From Methanomassiliicoccales archaeon (lineage in GTDB: Archaea > Thermoplasmatota > Thermoplasmata > Methanomassiliicoccales > JAAEEP01), in assembly GCA_013415695.1 (NCBI GenBank), contig JAAEEP010000003.1, positions 119,655 through 183,654 on the forward strand: DNA of 64,000 nucleotides. Reading direction: 5' to 3'. A program made the position numbers and the translations under genes. The notes under the pieces are model-generated. The model did no database searches, was not told where the DNA came from, and worked only from the letters and a program-made list of their open reading frames with translations. Positions 23,183-31,115 of the stretch are shown piece after piece. Numbering within the stretch: the stretch's first letter is position 1; each line of letters begins with the position of its first letter.

Positions 23183-24592
23183 ATGATGACGGTAATGTCA
23201 CTTAGTTTGCTCTTCAATCCATCGAGCATTGCTGTGGTCGGTGCCTCTGACCATCCGGGAAAGGTGGGGAATGTCATCCTGGAAAACCTGAGGGCCAGCA
23301 GTACGAAGTTATTCGCGGTTAATCCCTACGATGATTATGTGGGTGGCATGGTGAGCTATCCCACGGTCATGGACATCCCAGAAACCCCCGATCTCGCGGT
23401 CATCGCCATCCCTGCCAAGTACGCAGTGGAGGTCGCAGCAGAATGTGCCGAGAAGGGGGTCTCTTTCATCATTCCGGTCGCCAGCGGTTTCTCGGAGATC
23501 GGAGGAGAGGGGGTGGAGCTGCAGAAGCAGCTCTCAATTGCCATAGAAGGGACGAAGACGAGAATATTGGGCCCAAACACCCTCGGCATCCTGGTACCGA
23601 GGAACCAGATCGATACGTTCTTCACTCCGACCGATAAGAGTCCAAGGCCCCATGACGGTTCGATAGCTGTTATCAGTCAGAGCGGCTCTGTCTTGACAGG
23701 CGTCTTCGAAATGGCCGAGAATGAGGGCGTAGGAGTCTCGGTATGTGTTGGTCTGGGCAACAAGGTGGACTTGAATGAGAACGATTTTCTCGAGTATCTG
23801 TTGGGCGATGAAAGTACCAAATGCATTGCGCTGTACCTCGAGTCTTTTGAGGATGGAAAAAAGTTCATAGACCTTGCAAGGAAGGTCACCCCCGTCAAAC
23901 CGGTGGTCGCCATCAAAGCCGGAAGGACCGAGAGAGGAATTCGGGCTGCACAATCACACACCGGAGCGTTGGCCAGCTCATCTGACGTGCTTGTTGATGG
24001 CATCTTCAGGCAATTCGGGATATCCCGGGCGTATGATGTCACCGAGCTTCTAGACATGGCGAAGGGCATGGCATGGCTCGACCATATTAAAGGGCCAAGA
24101 ATCGCCGTGGTCTCCTCGACGGGTGGTTTTGGGATCATCGCTGCCGACTACATCGAATCGTCGGTGAGGGGAGTTAACATGAAAATGGCGGAGTTGAGCG
24201 ATGAGACCAAGAAACGAATCATCGACTCGTCGGTTTACTTCGCCACAGCTGACAACCCTATCGATCTGACAGGGGCGGTCACAGACAGCATGTACGATGC
24301 CGTACTGGCAACCTTACAGGAGGACGACGGTGTGGATGCCATTCTCCTCCTTGTTCAGCTCCAGGCACCGGGAACCACGGAGAGCGTGGTGGGGATTGCT
24401 CAGAGGTGGAGTAGGGAGGGCATTAAGCCGATCGTGGTGTGTTCGATCGGGGGAAGTTACTCCTGGGAAGTGTTGAAGAGGTTCGAGGAGAGATGCATAC
24501 CGGCATACAATTCCCTCAAGAGGGCAATTTGGGTACTAAGGGGGCTCTGTGACAGGGGCATCTATTTGAGAAGAATTCGCGTTATCAAATAA
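23183..24592 (+). CDS. ADP-forming acyl-CoA synthetase, alpha subunit
   Basis: About 469 residues. The enzyme converts acetyl- or acyl-CoA, ADP and phosphate to the acid, CoA and ATP, the substrate-level phosphorylation step of archaeal fermentation. Seen: the CoA-binding domain with VVGASDHPGKVGN, GPNTLGIL, SQSGSVLTG and the phosphohistidine motif AAQSHTGALA. Length matches the separate alpha subunit; the ATP-grasp beta subunit is absent here and must be elsewhere. ATG 23183 or 23186 fits the promoter; MSLSLLFNP at 23195 is the conserved N-terminus of the fold. It fits an organism that ferments peptides or organic acids. Confidence 0.93.
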   Translation: MMTVMSLSLLFNPSSIAVVGASDHPGKVGNVILENLRASSTKLFAVNPYDDYVGGMVSYPTVMDIPETPDLAVIAIPAKYAVEVAAECAEKGVSFIIPVASGFSEIGGEGVELQKQLSIAIEGTKTRILGPNTLGILVPRNQIDTFFTPTDKSPRPHDGSIAVISQSGSVLTGVFEMAENEGVGVSVCVGLGNKVDLNENDFLEYLLGDESTKCIALYLESFEDGKKFIDLARKVTPVKPVVAIKAGRTERGIRAAQSHTGALASSSDVLVDGIFRQFGISRAYDVTELLDMAKGMAWLDHIKGPRIAVVSSTGGFGIIAADYIESSVRGVNMKMAELSDETKKRIIDSSVYFATADNPIDLTGAVTDSMYDAVLATLQEDDGVDAILLLVQLQAPGTTESVVGIAQRWSREGIKPIVVCSIGGSYSWEVLKRFEERCIPAYNSLKRAIWVLRGLCDRGIYLRRIRVIK

Positions 24593-24641
24593 AGACTGAT
24601 AAATTTTATAGTAGAGTAATCTGCTTCATGTCTGGGTAGAG

Positions 24642-25091
24642 ATGGAAAATGTAACTAGAATTGGGGTGTCGCTTGAGCCAGAACTATTGAAGAAGTTCGA
24701 CAAGATAGTCGAGAAGAAAGGATACACTACGCGGTCTGAAGCGATAAGGGACCTTATCCGAAGGGCGCTCAATGAGGAAGGATGGAAACATGAGGGGCTG
24801 GAGATCATCGGTACGATCACCCTTGCCTACGACCACCACTCAGGCGGGGTTCAGGAGAGACTTATGGAGATCCAGCATGAGCACTATCCAAAGATCACAT
24901 CAGCCCTCCACATTCACCTGGACCAGGAGAAGTGCCTTGAGGTCCTTCTGGTTCGGGGAATGGCCAATGAAGTGAAGCAGCTGGCAGATGAACTGACCTC
25001 GGTGAGAGGCGTTCTCCACGGAAAGATGACAATGACCTCGGTTCGTTCGCTTTCGCTTGGAGGGGAAGAGGATCAAGGGCACTTCCATTGA
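24642..25091 (+). CDS. nikR: Nickel-responsive regulator NikR
   Basis: 149 residues. The N-terminal ribbon-helix-helix (TRIGVSLEPELLKKFD...RSEAIRDLIRRAL) binds DNA. The C-terminal ACT-like domain carries the high-affinity nickel ligands His, His and Cys in the stretch SALHIHLDQEKCLEV, with the partner His upstream in the QHEHYP region. It represses nickel uptake when nickel is abundant. TATA-like TTTTATAG at 24603-24611 and a purine-rich GGGTAGAG precede the ATG. The His-rich tail (EEDQGHFH) is ordinary for the family. No nickel transporter is adjacent, so its targets lie elsewhere. Confidence 0.95.
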   Translation: MENVTRIGVSLEPELLKKFDKIVEKKGYTTRSEAIRDLIRRALNEEGWKHEGLEIIGTITLAYDHHSGGVQERLMEIQHEHYPKITSALHIHLDQEKCLEVLLVRGMANEVKQLADELTSVRGVLHGKMTMTSVRSLSLGGEEDQGHFH

Positions 25092-25140
25092 GCCAGTATA
25101 CGTTCGAACATAAAATCGAGATTAGGCTACCGGCATCCCA

Positions 25141-25152
25141 TATTTTTTATAA
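25141..25152 (+). promoter_or_regulatory. TATA-like element of topA
   Basis: TATTTTTTATAA, centred about 28 bp before ATG 25176. Combined with the absence of a ribosome-binding site this suggests a leaderless topA mRNA. Confidence 0.5.
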
Positions 25153-25175
25153 TTAATCCTCTTTGCTCCGACCTG

Positions 25176-27452
25176 ATGAGTAGTCTGATAATCTCTGAGA
25201 AGTCAAATGCAGCCGCAAGGATCGCTACCATCCTCTCGAATGGAAAGCAAAGGAAACAAAACGTACAGGGTATTCCTGTATTCGAATTCGATCGTGATGG
25301 GGAAGATTACAGCGTGGTAGGTCTCAGAGGTCACATCGTTCACCTTGATTATCCAAAGGAGATGAGAGACTGGGGTAAGACAGACCCCAAGAAACTGGCC
25401 TTGACCGAACCTGAGAAGAAGGTGACCGCGGGCAGACTCATCACTGTTCTCAGAGACCTCGCCCATTACAGCAATCAGATCATAATGGCCACCGATTACG
25501 ACCGGGAGGGTGAGCTGATCGGTCTTGAGACGGTAAGAATGCTGGGCGTTGACGACAAGATCTTAAGGAGGGCCAAGTTCAGCGCTCTTACCAAACAAGA
25601 GATCGAAGAGGCTTTCTCCAATCTTACAGTTCCAGATGCAAAGTTGGCGGACTCTGCGGAGACCCGTCAGCTTATCGATTTGGCCTGGGGAGCATCTCTG
25701 ACCAGGTTAATTTCACTTGCTTCGGGTCAGACTGGCCACAACTTCCTATCGGTTGGAAGAGTGCAGAGTCCCACCCTGAGCTTGATCGTTGATAAGCATA
25801 TAGAAATTGAGAACTTTTTACCTGAACCATTCTGGTTAATCGGCGCGAAATTCAACAAGGTACGGAATTTCTTGGGAGAACATGTGAACAACCCCTTCCG
25901 TGACCGGAAGGTGGCCGACGCCATAATGGATAAGATCGAGAACGCCAGCCAGGGTACTGTCTCGCGGTTCGATGTCAAGGAAAAGGATGAGCTTCCACCG
26001 CCGCCCTTCAACACAACCATGCTTCTGGTGGAGGCGAATAAGATCGGGCTTCCGGCCTCCAAGGCCATGAAGGTGGCCGAGGACCTCTATACCGATGGTT
26101 TCATATCTTATCCCAGAACGGACAACACCGTGTACCCCAAGTCTCTTTCGCTCAAATTCATATTAGAGAGGCTCAAGGAATCTGAGTTCAAGAAGGAGGC
26201 GGAAGAGATCCTTTCCCAGGATCGAATCAGAGCCTCCATGGGTAAGGTTCAGACCACTGACCATCCTCCTATACATCCGGTAGCGCCGGCCACGAAGAAG
26301 AAACTTAAGGGAGACCGCTGGACGCTGTATGAGCTGATTACTCGTCGTTTCCTGGCGACGGTAGCACCCGCCGCGAAGGCTGAAGTAATCGATTGCGAGG
26401 TAGATGTTGAGGGAGAGGCATTCACCTCCAAGGGATACAGGATCCTAAAAGAGGGATGGAGAAAGTACTACCCATACTGGAGGGTGAGAGAGAACATACT
26501 TCCCAAACTGGAGAAAGGAGAGAACGTCGAAGTCCTCTCATTGGATGTCCAAGAAAGGATGACCCAGCCTCCATCTCACTACACTCAGGGGACACTCATT
26601 CAGCAGATGGAAAGGCTAGGATTAGGAACCAAGAGTACTAGACATGACATCGTCCAGAAACTCTATGACCGTAAGTATGTTGAAGGTGCGAACCTCATCC
26701 CGACAGCCAGTGGCATTGCGGTGGTCAAGAGCTTGGAGAAGCACGCAAGGACCATAACCGAGAGTAAGATGACCTCCACCTTGGAGAAGGATATGGAACG
26801 GATCGCGGAGGGCGAAATCACCCTGGAGGAAGTGGTCAAGGAATCCCAAGAGATGCTTCTGGGCGTTATCGAAGTCATGCAGGAGCACAAGGACGAGATT
26901 GGCTTTGAGATCCGACAGGCACTTCAAGAGCAACGATTCGTAGGCAAATGTCCAAAATGCGGCGGAGACCTCCGAGTTATCAGGTCCAGGAAGGGTCCGT
27001 TCATAGGTTGTTCCAATTACCCGGAATGCAAGAATGCATTTCCTCTTCCCAGATCAGCGAAATTGGAGACAACGGAGGAGAGATGCGATGTCTGCGAGCT
27101 TCCAAAGCTCAAGGTCATCCGCAAGGGACAGCCAGTCTCCATTCAATGCATCGATCCAAAGTGCGAGACCAACAAGGATCGAGGCAATTTGGGAAAATGC
27201 CCCAAGTGCGGTGGCGACCTCCGTATTCTGTACTCAAGAAGTGGAAAGAGGTTCGTGGGATGTTCTGGATATCCAGACTGCGACCAGACGTATCCACTTT
27301 TCCAGAGGGGCACCATAGTGCCCCGTGGTGAAGAATGCGATGAATGTGGTGCACCTGTCATTGATGTGAAGAACGGAAAAAGAATGACTCGGAAGTGCAT
27401 AGATCCGGCCTGTTCCAAGAACAACAATGAGAATGGCAAGATGGATCAGTGA
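25176..27452 (+). CDS. topA: DNA topoisomerase I (type IA) with C-terminal zinc ribbons
   Basis: 758 residues. It relaxes negative supercoils through a 5'-phosphotyrosine intermediate. Order: Toprim domain (LIISEKSNAAARIA at the start, ATDYDREGELIG near residue 108), ETRQLIDLAWGASLTRLIS, the catalytic Tyr in GFISYPRTDNTVYP, and from residue 590 on a tail with zinc ribbons (CPKCGGDLRVIRSRKGPFIGC, CDVCELPKLK, CPKCGGDLRI, CDECGAPV), about four CxxC-based modules. Its end overlaps the end of the convergent radical SAM gene by 7 nt. Confidence 0.96.
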   Translation: MSSLIISEKSNAAARIATILSNGKQRKQNVQGIPVFEFDRDGEDYSVVGLRGHIVHLDYPKEMRDWGKTDPKKLALTEPEKKVTAGRLITVLRDLAHYSNQIIMATDYDREGELIGLETVRMLGVDDKILRRAKFSALTKQEIEEAFSNLTVPDAKLADSAETRQLIDLAWGASLTRLISLASGQTGHNFLSVGRVQSPTLSLIVDKHIEIENFLPEPFWLIGAKFNKVRNFLGEHVNNPFRDRKVADAIMDKIENASQGTVSRFDVKEKDELPPPPFNTTMLLVEANKIGLPASKAMKVAEDLYTDGFISYPRTDNTVYPKSLSLKFILERLKESEFKKEAEEILSQDRIRASMGKVQTTDHPPIHPVAPATKKKLKGDRWTLYELITRRFLATVAPAAKAEVIDCEVDVEGEAFTSKGYRILKEGWRKYYPYWRVRENILPKLEKGENVEVLSLDVQERMTQPPSHYTQGTLIQQMERLGLGTKSTRHDIVQKLYDRKYVEGANLIPTASGIAVVKSLEKHARTITESKMTSTLEKDMERIAEGEITLEEVVKESQEMLLGVIEVMQEHKDEIGFEIRQALQEQRFVGKCPKCGGDLRVIRSRKGPFIGCSNYPECKNAFPLPRSAKLETTEERCDVCELPKLKVIRKGQPVSIQCIDPKCETNKDRGNLGKCPKCGGDLRILYSRSGKRFVGCSGYPDCDQTYPLFQRGTIVPRGEECDECGAPVIDVKNGKRMTRKCIDPACSKNNNENGKMDQ

Positions 27453-28912
27453 ATGGTCTCAATCCTCTCGATAGGGATTTCATCCTCTATCTCTATCCGT
27501 TTCAGAATGGCGTCGTAGTGGCGCTGATTTTTCACGCATCCTGGATCTGGTGCGAGGTAGTTGTTGAAGTAATTGTAGGCGCGGGCCCGGCAGCCTCCAC
27601 AGTGATACCTGTATTCACATGAGCCGCAGTTGTCCTGAAGTATCTCCTTGTTCCTGAGATCTCCCAAGATATCATTGTTCCTCCAGATCTCCATGAGGTC
27701 GTCCTCCCTCACATTTCCAACTGTAAGTGGAAAGAAGACACAGGGATCTATGTCTCCATTGGCTCGGATGGCCAAATAGAATCTCCCAGCTCCGCATCCA
27801 CCAATGAACTCAGTTATGCTGAACAGATCCTCGCCGACCCTTGTGTTGTTGAAGTGAGTAGGAACGACCAGGGTTCCCGTTCCCGAACAATGCTGAAGCG
27901 CCACTCTGGCGAACTGAGGGGCCGTTGTGAGAAGTTCGCAGTCTACATCCTCCATCCGGGAGAATAGCATGTTGAGCATCTCCTCCCTCTCATCGGGTGA
28001 GAGATCTATATCAATCACCTCCCGGCCCCTTCCTGTTGGTACGAAATTGTATAACATGAACCACTCGACTCCAAGCTCCTCACACAGGTCGATAATGGCC
28101 GGAATCTCGCTGTAATTGGCCTTGGTCGCGGTTGTTGCGACATTGACGAATAAGTCCGCATCCACGCAGTTCTTGATGCCTTGAATTGTCCTGTCGAAAG
28201 CTCCCGATGCGCCTCTGAAGGCATCGTGGACTTCAGCTGTTGCCCCATCAAGGCTTATTTGGAGATATTTCACTCCAGCTTCCTTTGCTTCTCTTACTCT
28301 CTCCTTTGTCAACAGGGTCCCGTTGGTTGCGAATGAGACATACATCCCATTGTCAGATGCCCTCTTGACCATCTCCATTATGTTCCCACGAACCAGTGGT
28401 TCCCCTCCAGAGAACGCAAGTATGGTAACGCCCATGTCCGAGAGGCGGTCCACCAATTCAAGCGCTTCCGCATCGCTGAGCTCGTCCTCCCTCTTCTTTC
28501 CAGCCTCAGCATAGCAATGCCTGCAATTGAGGTTGCAGGCATAGGTCACATCCCATACGACTTGAAAGGGGGAACCTGGAATGAATGGTCGGTTGACCCC
28601 GAAGTCAGCAACTCCTCTGATAACCGAACTCAATGCCTTCCTATAATAAGAGTTCGTGAAGGCAGACTTTATCTCCTCCTCCTTAACACCGAAGGCTTTT
28701 GCACCCCTTTTGATCACTGAAGAAAGAGGCTTCAGAGCCATCTTGCATTTATAGCAGGCTGTATCCCTCTCTCCCACATACAGCTCCAGGGCAACTTCCA
28801 GCCTGTTCTTGCCATCAGTTTCACAATAGTTGCTCATGCCTGAGAGAACCTTACGGGTAACAGGGTTACCTATCATAGTCTTGAGCACTTGAATGGTCGT
28901 CCCGGCTTTCAT
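27446..28912 (-). CDS. Radical SAM/SPASM-domain protein
   Basis: 488 residues. A 120-residue N-terminal region with an extra CYKC pair precedes the radical SAM core: CNLNCRHC (cluster Cys x3), SGGEPL (SAM binding) and SLDGATAEVHDAFRG. The C-terminal SPASM part binds auxiliary clusters: CGAGRFYLAIRANGDIDPC and CGSCEYRYHCGGCRARA. Such proteins modify peptides, haem precursors or cofactors; relatives include the Ahb/NirJ haem enzymes, but I cannot choose a substrate. The N-terminal extension resembles those seen in archaeal SPASM proteins of unknown role. No peptide precursor gene is recognisable beside it. It lies 228 bp downstream of the His-rich/G3E GTPase pair. Confidence 0.88.
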   Translation of the reverse strand: MKAGTTIQVLKTMIGNPVTRKVLSGMSNYCETDGKNRLEVALELYVGERDTACYKCKMALKPLSSVIKRGAKAFGVKEEEIKSAFTNSYYRKALSSVIRGVADFGVNRPFIPGSPFQVVWDVTYACNLNCRHCYAEAGKKREDELSDAEALELVDRLSDMGVTILAFSGGEPLVRGNIMEMVKRASDNGMYVSFATNGTLLTKERVREAKEAGVKYLQISLDGATAEVHDAFRGASGAFDRTIQGIKNCVDADLFVNVATTATKANYSEIPAIIDLCEELGVEWFMLYNFVPTGRGREVIDIDLSPDEREEMLNMLFSRMEDVDCELLTTAPQFARVALQHCSGTGTLVVPTHFNNTRVGEDLFSITEFIGGCGAGRFYLAIRANGDIDPCVFFPLTVGNVREDDLMEIWRNNDILGDLRNKEILQDNCGSCEYRYHCGGCRARAYNYFNNYLAPDPGCVKNQRHYDAILKRIEIEDEIPIERIETIH

Positions 28913-29140
28913 GCTGAACCCCTCCTATGAATGATCAGGAGGCCGTTAGATACTTTGTGTGAAAGATATTTCTTTCTTCCCACCAAGCTTGGTTAATACT
29001 ACATATTGGCCGATATTTATATTTTATTTTTACCAAAAATACATTCCAGGGCCTAAAATGGATTCCCTTATTTCACCTGATTAAGGACATTGGATCTCGA
29101 GAGGGTTTGGTGAATCTTTCAATGACTGTTGACCATTTAT
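28913..29140. other. Intergenic stretch with A/T-rich promoter region
   Basis: A 228-base gap. Around 29010-29035 it is very A/T-rich (reverse strand contains ATAAAATATAAATATCGG) and probably holds the promoter of the radical SAM gene, about 100 bp upstream of its ATG. No convincing gene or structured RNA is visible in the rest. Confidence 0.4.
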
Positions 29141-29710
29141 TCAGTGGCGGTGCTCTTCTTTGTGCTCATGATGATCGTGGTCATGTTCATCGTCATGTTC
29201 TTCGTGATGGTCATGTTCTTCGTGATGGTCATGTTCTTCGTGATGGTCATGTTCTTCGTGATGGTCATGTTCTTCGTGATGGTCATGTTCTTCGTGATGG
29301 TCATGTTCATGCTCAATCTCTTCGCCTTCAAGCAACTCTACGATCACTTTGCTACCATTTCCAGAGAAGAAATCTTCAGTCCTCAATTCAACGATAGTAT
29401 TGACAATATCTGTATTGAGTCCATATATCATGACGTTGAGAACCATGTCGAAACCGTTAGCATCGCCCAGTTGTCCATCAGTTCTTACCTTACCATCATG
29501 GTTAGTGACGCTACAGGCTAGATAGCCGTCCCCCTTGACTTCTGAAATGGATTTGATGTGCCCGATGAGTTTTACCCCTACCTTAACACAATCCAAGGAA
29601 ATCTTTGACATGAATTCCGTTATCAGGGCATTGAGCTGTTCCTTGGAAACCGTGTTTTCGAAATCAACGCTTATTCTAGCGCCGTAGCCAGTGAAATCCT
29701 CTGTGATCAT
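29141..29710 (-). CDS. Putative metal-binding protein with His-rich C-terminal repeat
   Basis: 189 residues. The first 130 look like a soluble alpha/beta domain, not recognised. The last 58 are nearly all His, Glu and Asp, built from six tandem copies of a six-residue unit (HDHHEE or a rotation), ending HEHKEEHRH. Such tails store or deliver nickel, zinc or cobalt, as in HypB, SlyD and UreE. Its ATG overlaps the stop of the G3E GTPase gene (ATGA), so the two are made together; I infer a metallochaperone pair. It could equally be a metal store that buffers the GTPase. Confidence 0.75.
   Translation of the reverse strand: MITEDFTGYGARISVDFENTVSKEQLNALITEFMSKISLDCVKVGVKLIGHIKSISEVKGDGYLACSVTNHDGKVRTDGQLGDANGFDMVLNVMIYGLNTDIVNTIVELRTEDFFSGNGSKVIVELLEGEEIEHEHDHHEEHDHHEEHDHHEEHDHHEEHDHHEEHDHHEEHDDEHDHDHHEHKEEHRH
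29192..29299. repeat. Six perfect tandem copies of an 18-bp repeat
   Basis: The unit GTCATGTTCTTCGTGATG is repeated six times without a mismatch at 29192, 29210, 29228, 29246, 29264 and 29282, with partial copies on both sides. It encodes the His/Glu/Asp repeat of the minus-strand gene. Perfect DNA identity, rather than only protein identity, points to recent expansion by slippage or recombination, so copy number may vary between strains. Confidence 0.95.
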
Positions 29711-30306
29711 TGATTCACCATGACTTCAATGACATCATCGATATTGGTTCTTTCCGTGGCTGAGACCCGAATAATCTTTCCCTTGAAACCAATCTCTCTC
29801 AGCCTTGCCTCAATACTGTCGATGTCAGTGCCGTTCATCTCATCGATCTTGTTTAAAACGATGGCATCTGCGGATGTGACCTGCTTCTCGAATGGAACAC
29901 CCATGGTCTTGGAGATCTTCTCAAACCTCGCTACATCCATTACTACTATGCTTCTAATATATTCCAAGGGAGGTCCGTGATAAGCGTCCAAGGTGTCCAC
30001 GATCTGCTGAGGGTGTGCAATGCCACTGGGTTCTATCACTATGAAATCAGGAGACATGTTGACGGCAAGTTTCTGAACTGTGTCCAGAAGGAAGGATCCA
30101 AGGGAGCAGCAAATGCATCCTCCCTGCACTTCCTTCACATCGAGGCCATATTTCTCCATGATCTTTCCATCGATGTTAACCTTCCCGAAATCATTCACGA
30201 TGATGCCAGTCTTCTGTCCTGTGACTTCATTCAATCTCTCAATAGTTGAGAGAATAAGAGTGGTCTTACCTGATCCAAGGAAACCCGCTACAATGATCAC
30301 CTTCAT
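29707..30306 (-). CDS. G3E-family (CobW/HypB-like) GTPase metallochaperone
   Basis: 199 residues, consisting of a GTPase domain only. Walker A is GFLGSGKTT (residues 8-16), the metal-binding GCICCS motif lies near residue 63, switch/Walker B is VIEPSGIAHP and the base-specificity motif is NKID. The CxCC motif is the metal site of COG0523/CobW proteins, which hand zinc, cobalt or nickel to client enzymes in a GTP-driven way. The CobW C-terminal domain is missing; the co-encoded His-rich protein may substitute. Minus-strand TATA-like GTTTAAATC lies at 30336-30344. It might stand in for HypB with HypA, but the sequence does not prove that. Confidence 0.88.
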   Translation of the reverse strand: MKVIIVAGFLGSGKTTLILSTIERLNEVTGQKTGIIVNDFGKVNIDGKIMEKYGLDVKEVQGGCICCSLGSFLLDTVQKLAVNMSPDFIVIEPSGIAHPQQIVDTLDAYHGPPLEYIRSIVVMDVARFEKISKTMGVPFEKQVTSADAIVLNKIDEMNGTDIDSIEARLREIGFKGKIIRVSATERTNIDDVIEVMVNQ

Positions 30307-30419
30307 GAGTACACAACCTACGCCAATGGCTTGGGATTTAAACTCGAGAACCCTATTTAACTCTAAGTCAAATACCTTACCTCAGGTTGAAGTTGAAATA
30401 TGATGGGACACTCATCCAA

Positions 30420-30722
30420 TCAGCTGTATAGCCAACCTTCATCCTCCTCGGAGTACAGGATCCTCATTTCCTCCAATTCCTCCGAGATTCTCTGGTTGCG
30501 GCAATAACTGCATTCCACATCTTTTCCGAGTTTCCTCTTCAATGAGACAGTGGTCGAATCCAATTCCGCGATTGCCCCACAAGTGCAGAATGCCTTGTTC
30601 ATGCTTGATCGGTAAAGCAAATTCCAACTTCCCTTCTTCTCAAACGCGATATACGACAAAGCTTCGGTACTAGAGATCCCTAGCTCTGCGTCGCTTTCTG
30701 AGATGAGGCCGGATCCTTTCAC
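30420..30722 (-). CDS. Small hypothetical Cys-containing protein
   Basis: 100 residues, not recognised. It has CTCG and CSYC pairs 26 residues apart that could form one zinc site, with an acidic C-terminus (EELEEMRILYSEEDEGWLYS). GTG 30722 is the assumed start; there is little ribosome-binding signal. It lies 113 bp upstream of the G3E GTPase on the same strand. I rate it probable because codon use and residue composition look protein-like. Confidence 0.5.
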   Translation of the reverse strand: MKGSGLISESDAELGISSTEALSYIAFEKKGSWNLLYRSSMNKAFCTCGAIAELDSTTVSLKRKLGKDVECSYCRNQRISEELEEMRILYSEEDEGWLYS

Positions 30723-31084
30723 CTCAATATGACCTTCACTCTCGATAGCTTTAGCTATACCTTCATCAATGTTCGTGGCCCTCCCCCCCGGTTAGACCTA
30801 GGACATGCTATGAAGCTCAACGCATCCCTTGCTCGGTATTACGTCCGACAAGCTTCCTTCCGAATACTAAAAGTAAGCCGAAGAAACAATTTAAACATTT
30901 CGTTATCGGCGTTGAAGAATCATCCTCGATATGGATAGTGAGAACAACTATGAAAAATGCCTGGCTAGGTCGATTTTCAGAGGCTTCGAATGGCTAAGAT
31001 TTGTATCCGCATTTCGTAATCTACTTTCCCTAGTCGCTGCTTTAGTATCTTCATCAAGGGTTTCGGAAAATGAGAAGGGGTGCA
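30723..31084. other. Gap without a convincing gene
   Basis: About 360 bases. Two short plus-strand frames (30729-30938 and 30931-31143) exist, but their translations look random in composition and the second runs into the MATE gene. An A/T-rich CAATTTAAACATTT near 30887-30900 might be a promoter. I see no tRNA or repeat. Confidence 0.4.
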
Positions 31085-31093
31085 CGTTTATAT
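31085..31093 (+). promoter_or_regulatory. TATA-like element of the MATE gene
   Basis: CGTTTATATC, centred 27 bp before ATG 31116. This decides the start: GTG 31080 would lie upstream of the promoter element itself. Confidence 0.55.
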
Positions 31094-31115
31094 CGGTCCT
31101 CTCATTCTGCCCTGT

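Noticed and set aside
25103..25110. GTTCGAAC palindrome between nikR and topA as a NikR site
   Set aside because: It is only 8 bp long and does not resemble known NikR operators; it may be chance.
29192..29299. CRISPR-like array
   Set aside because: The repeats are adjacent without spacers and encode a His-rich protein repeat in frame.
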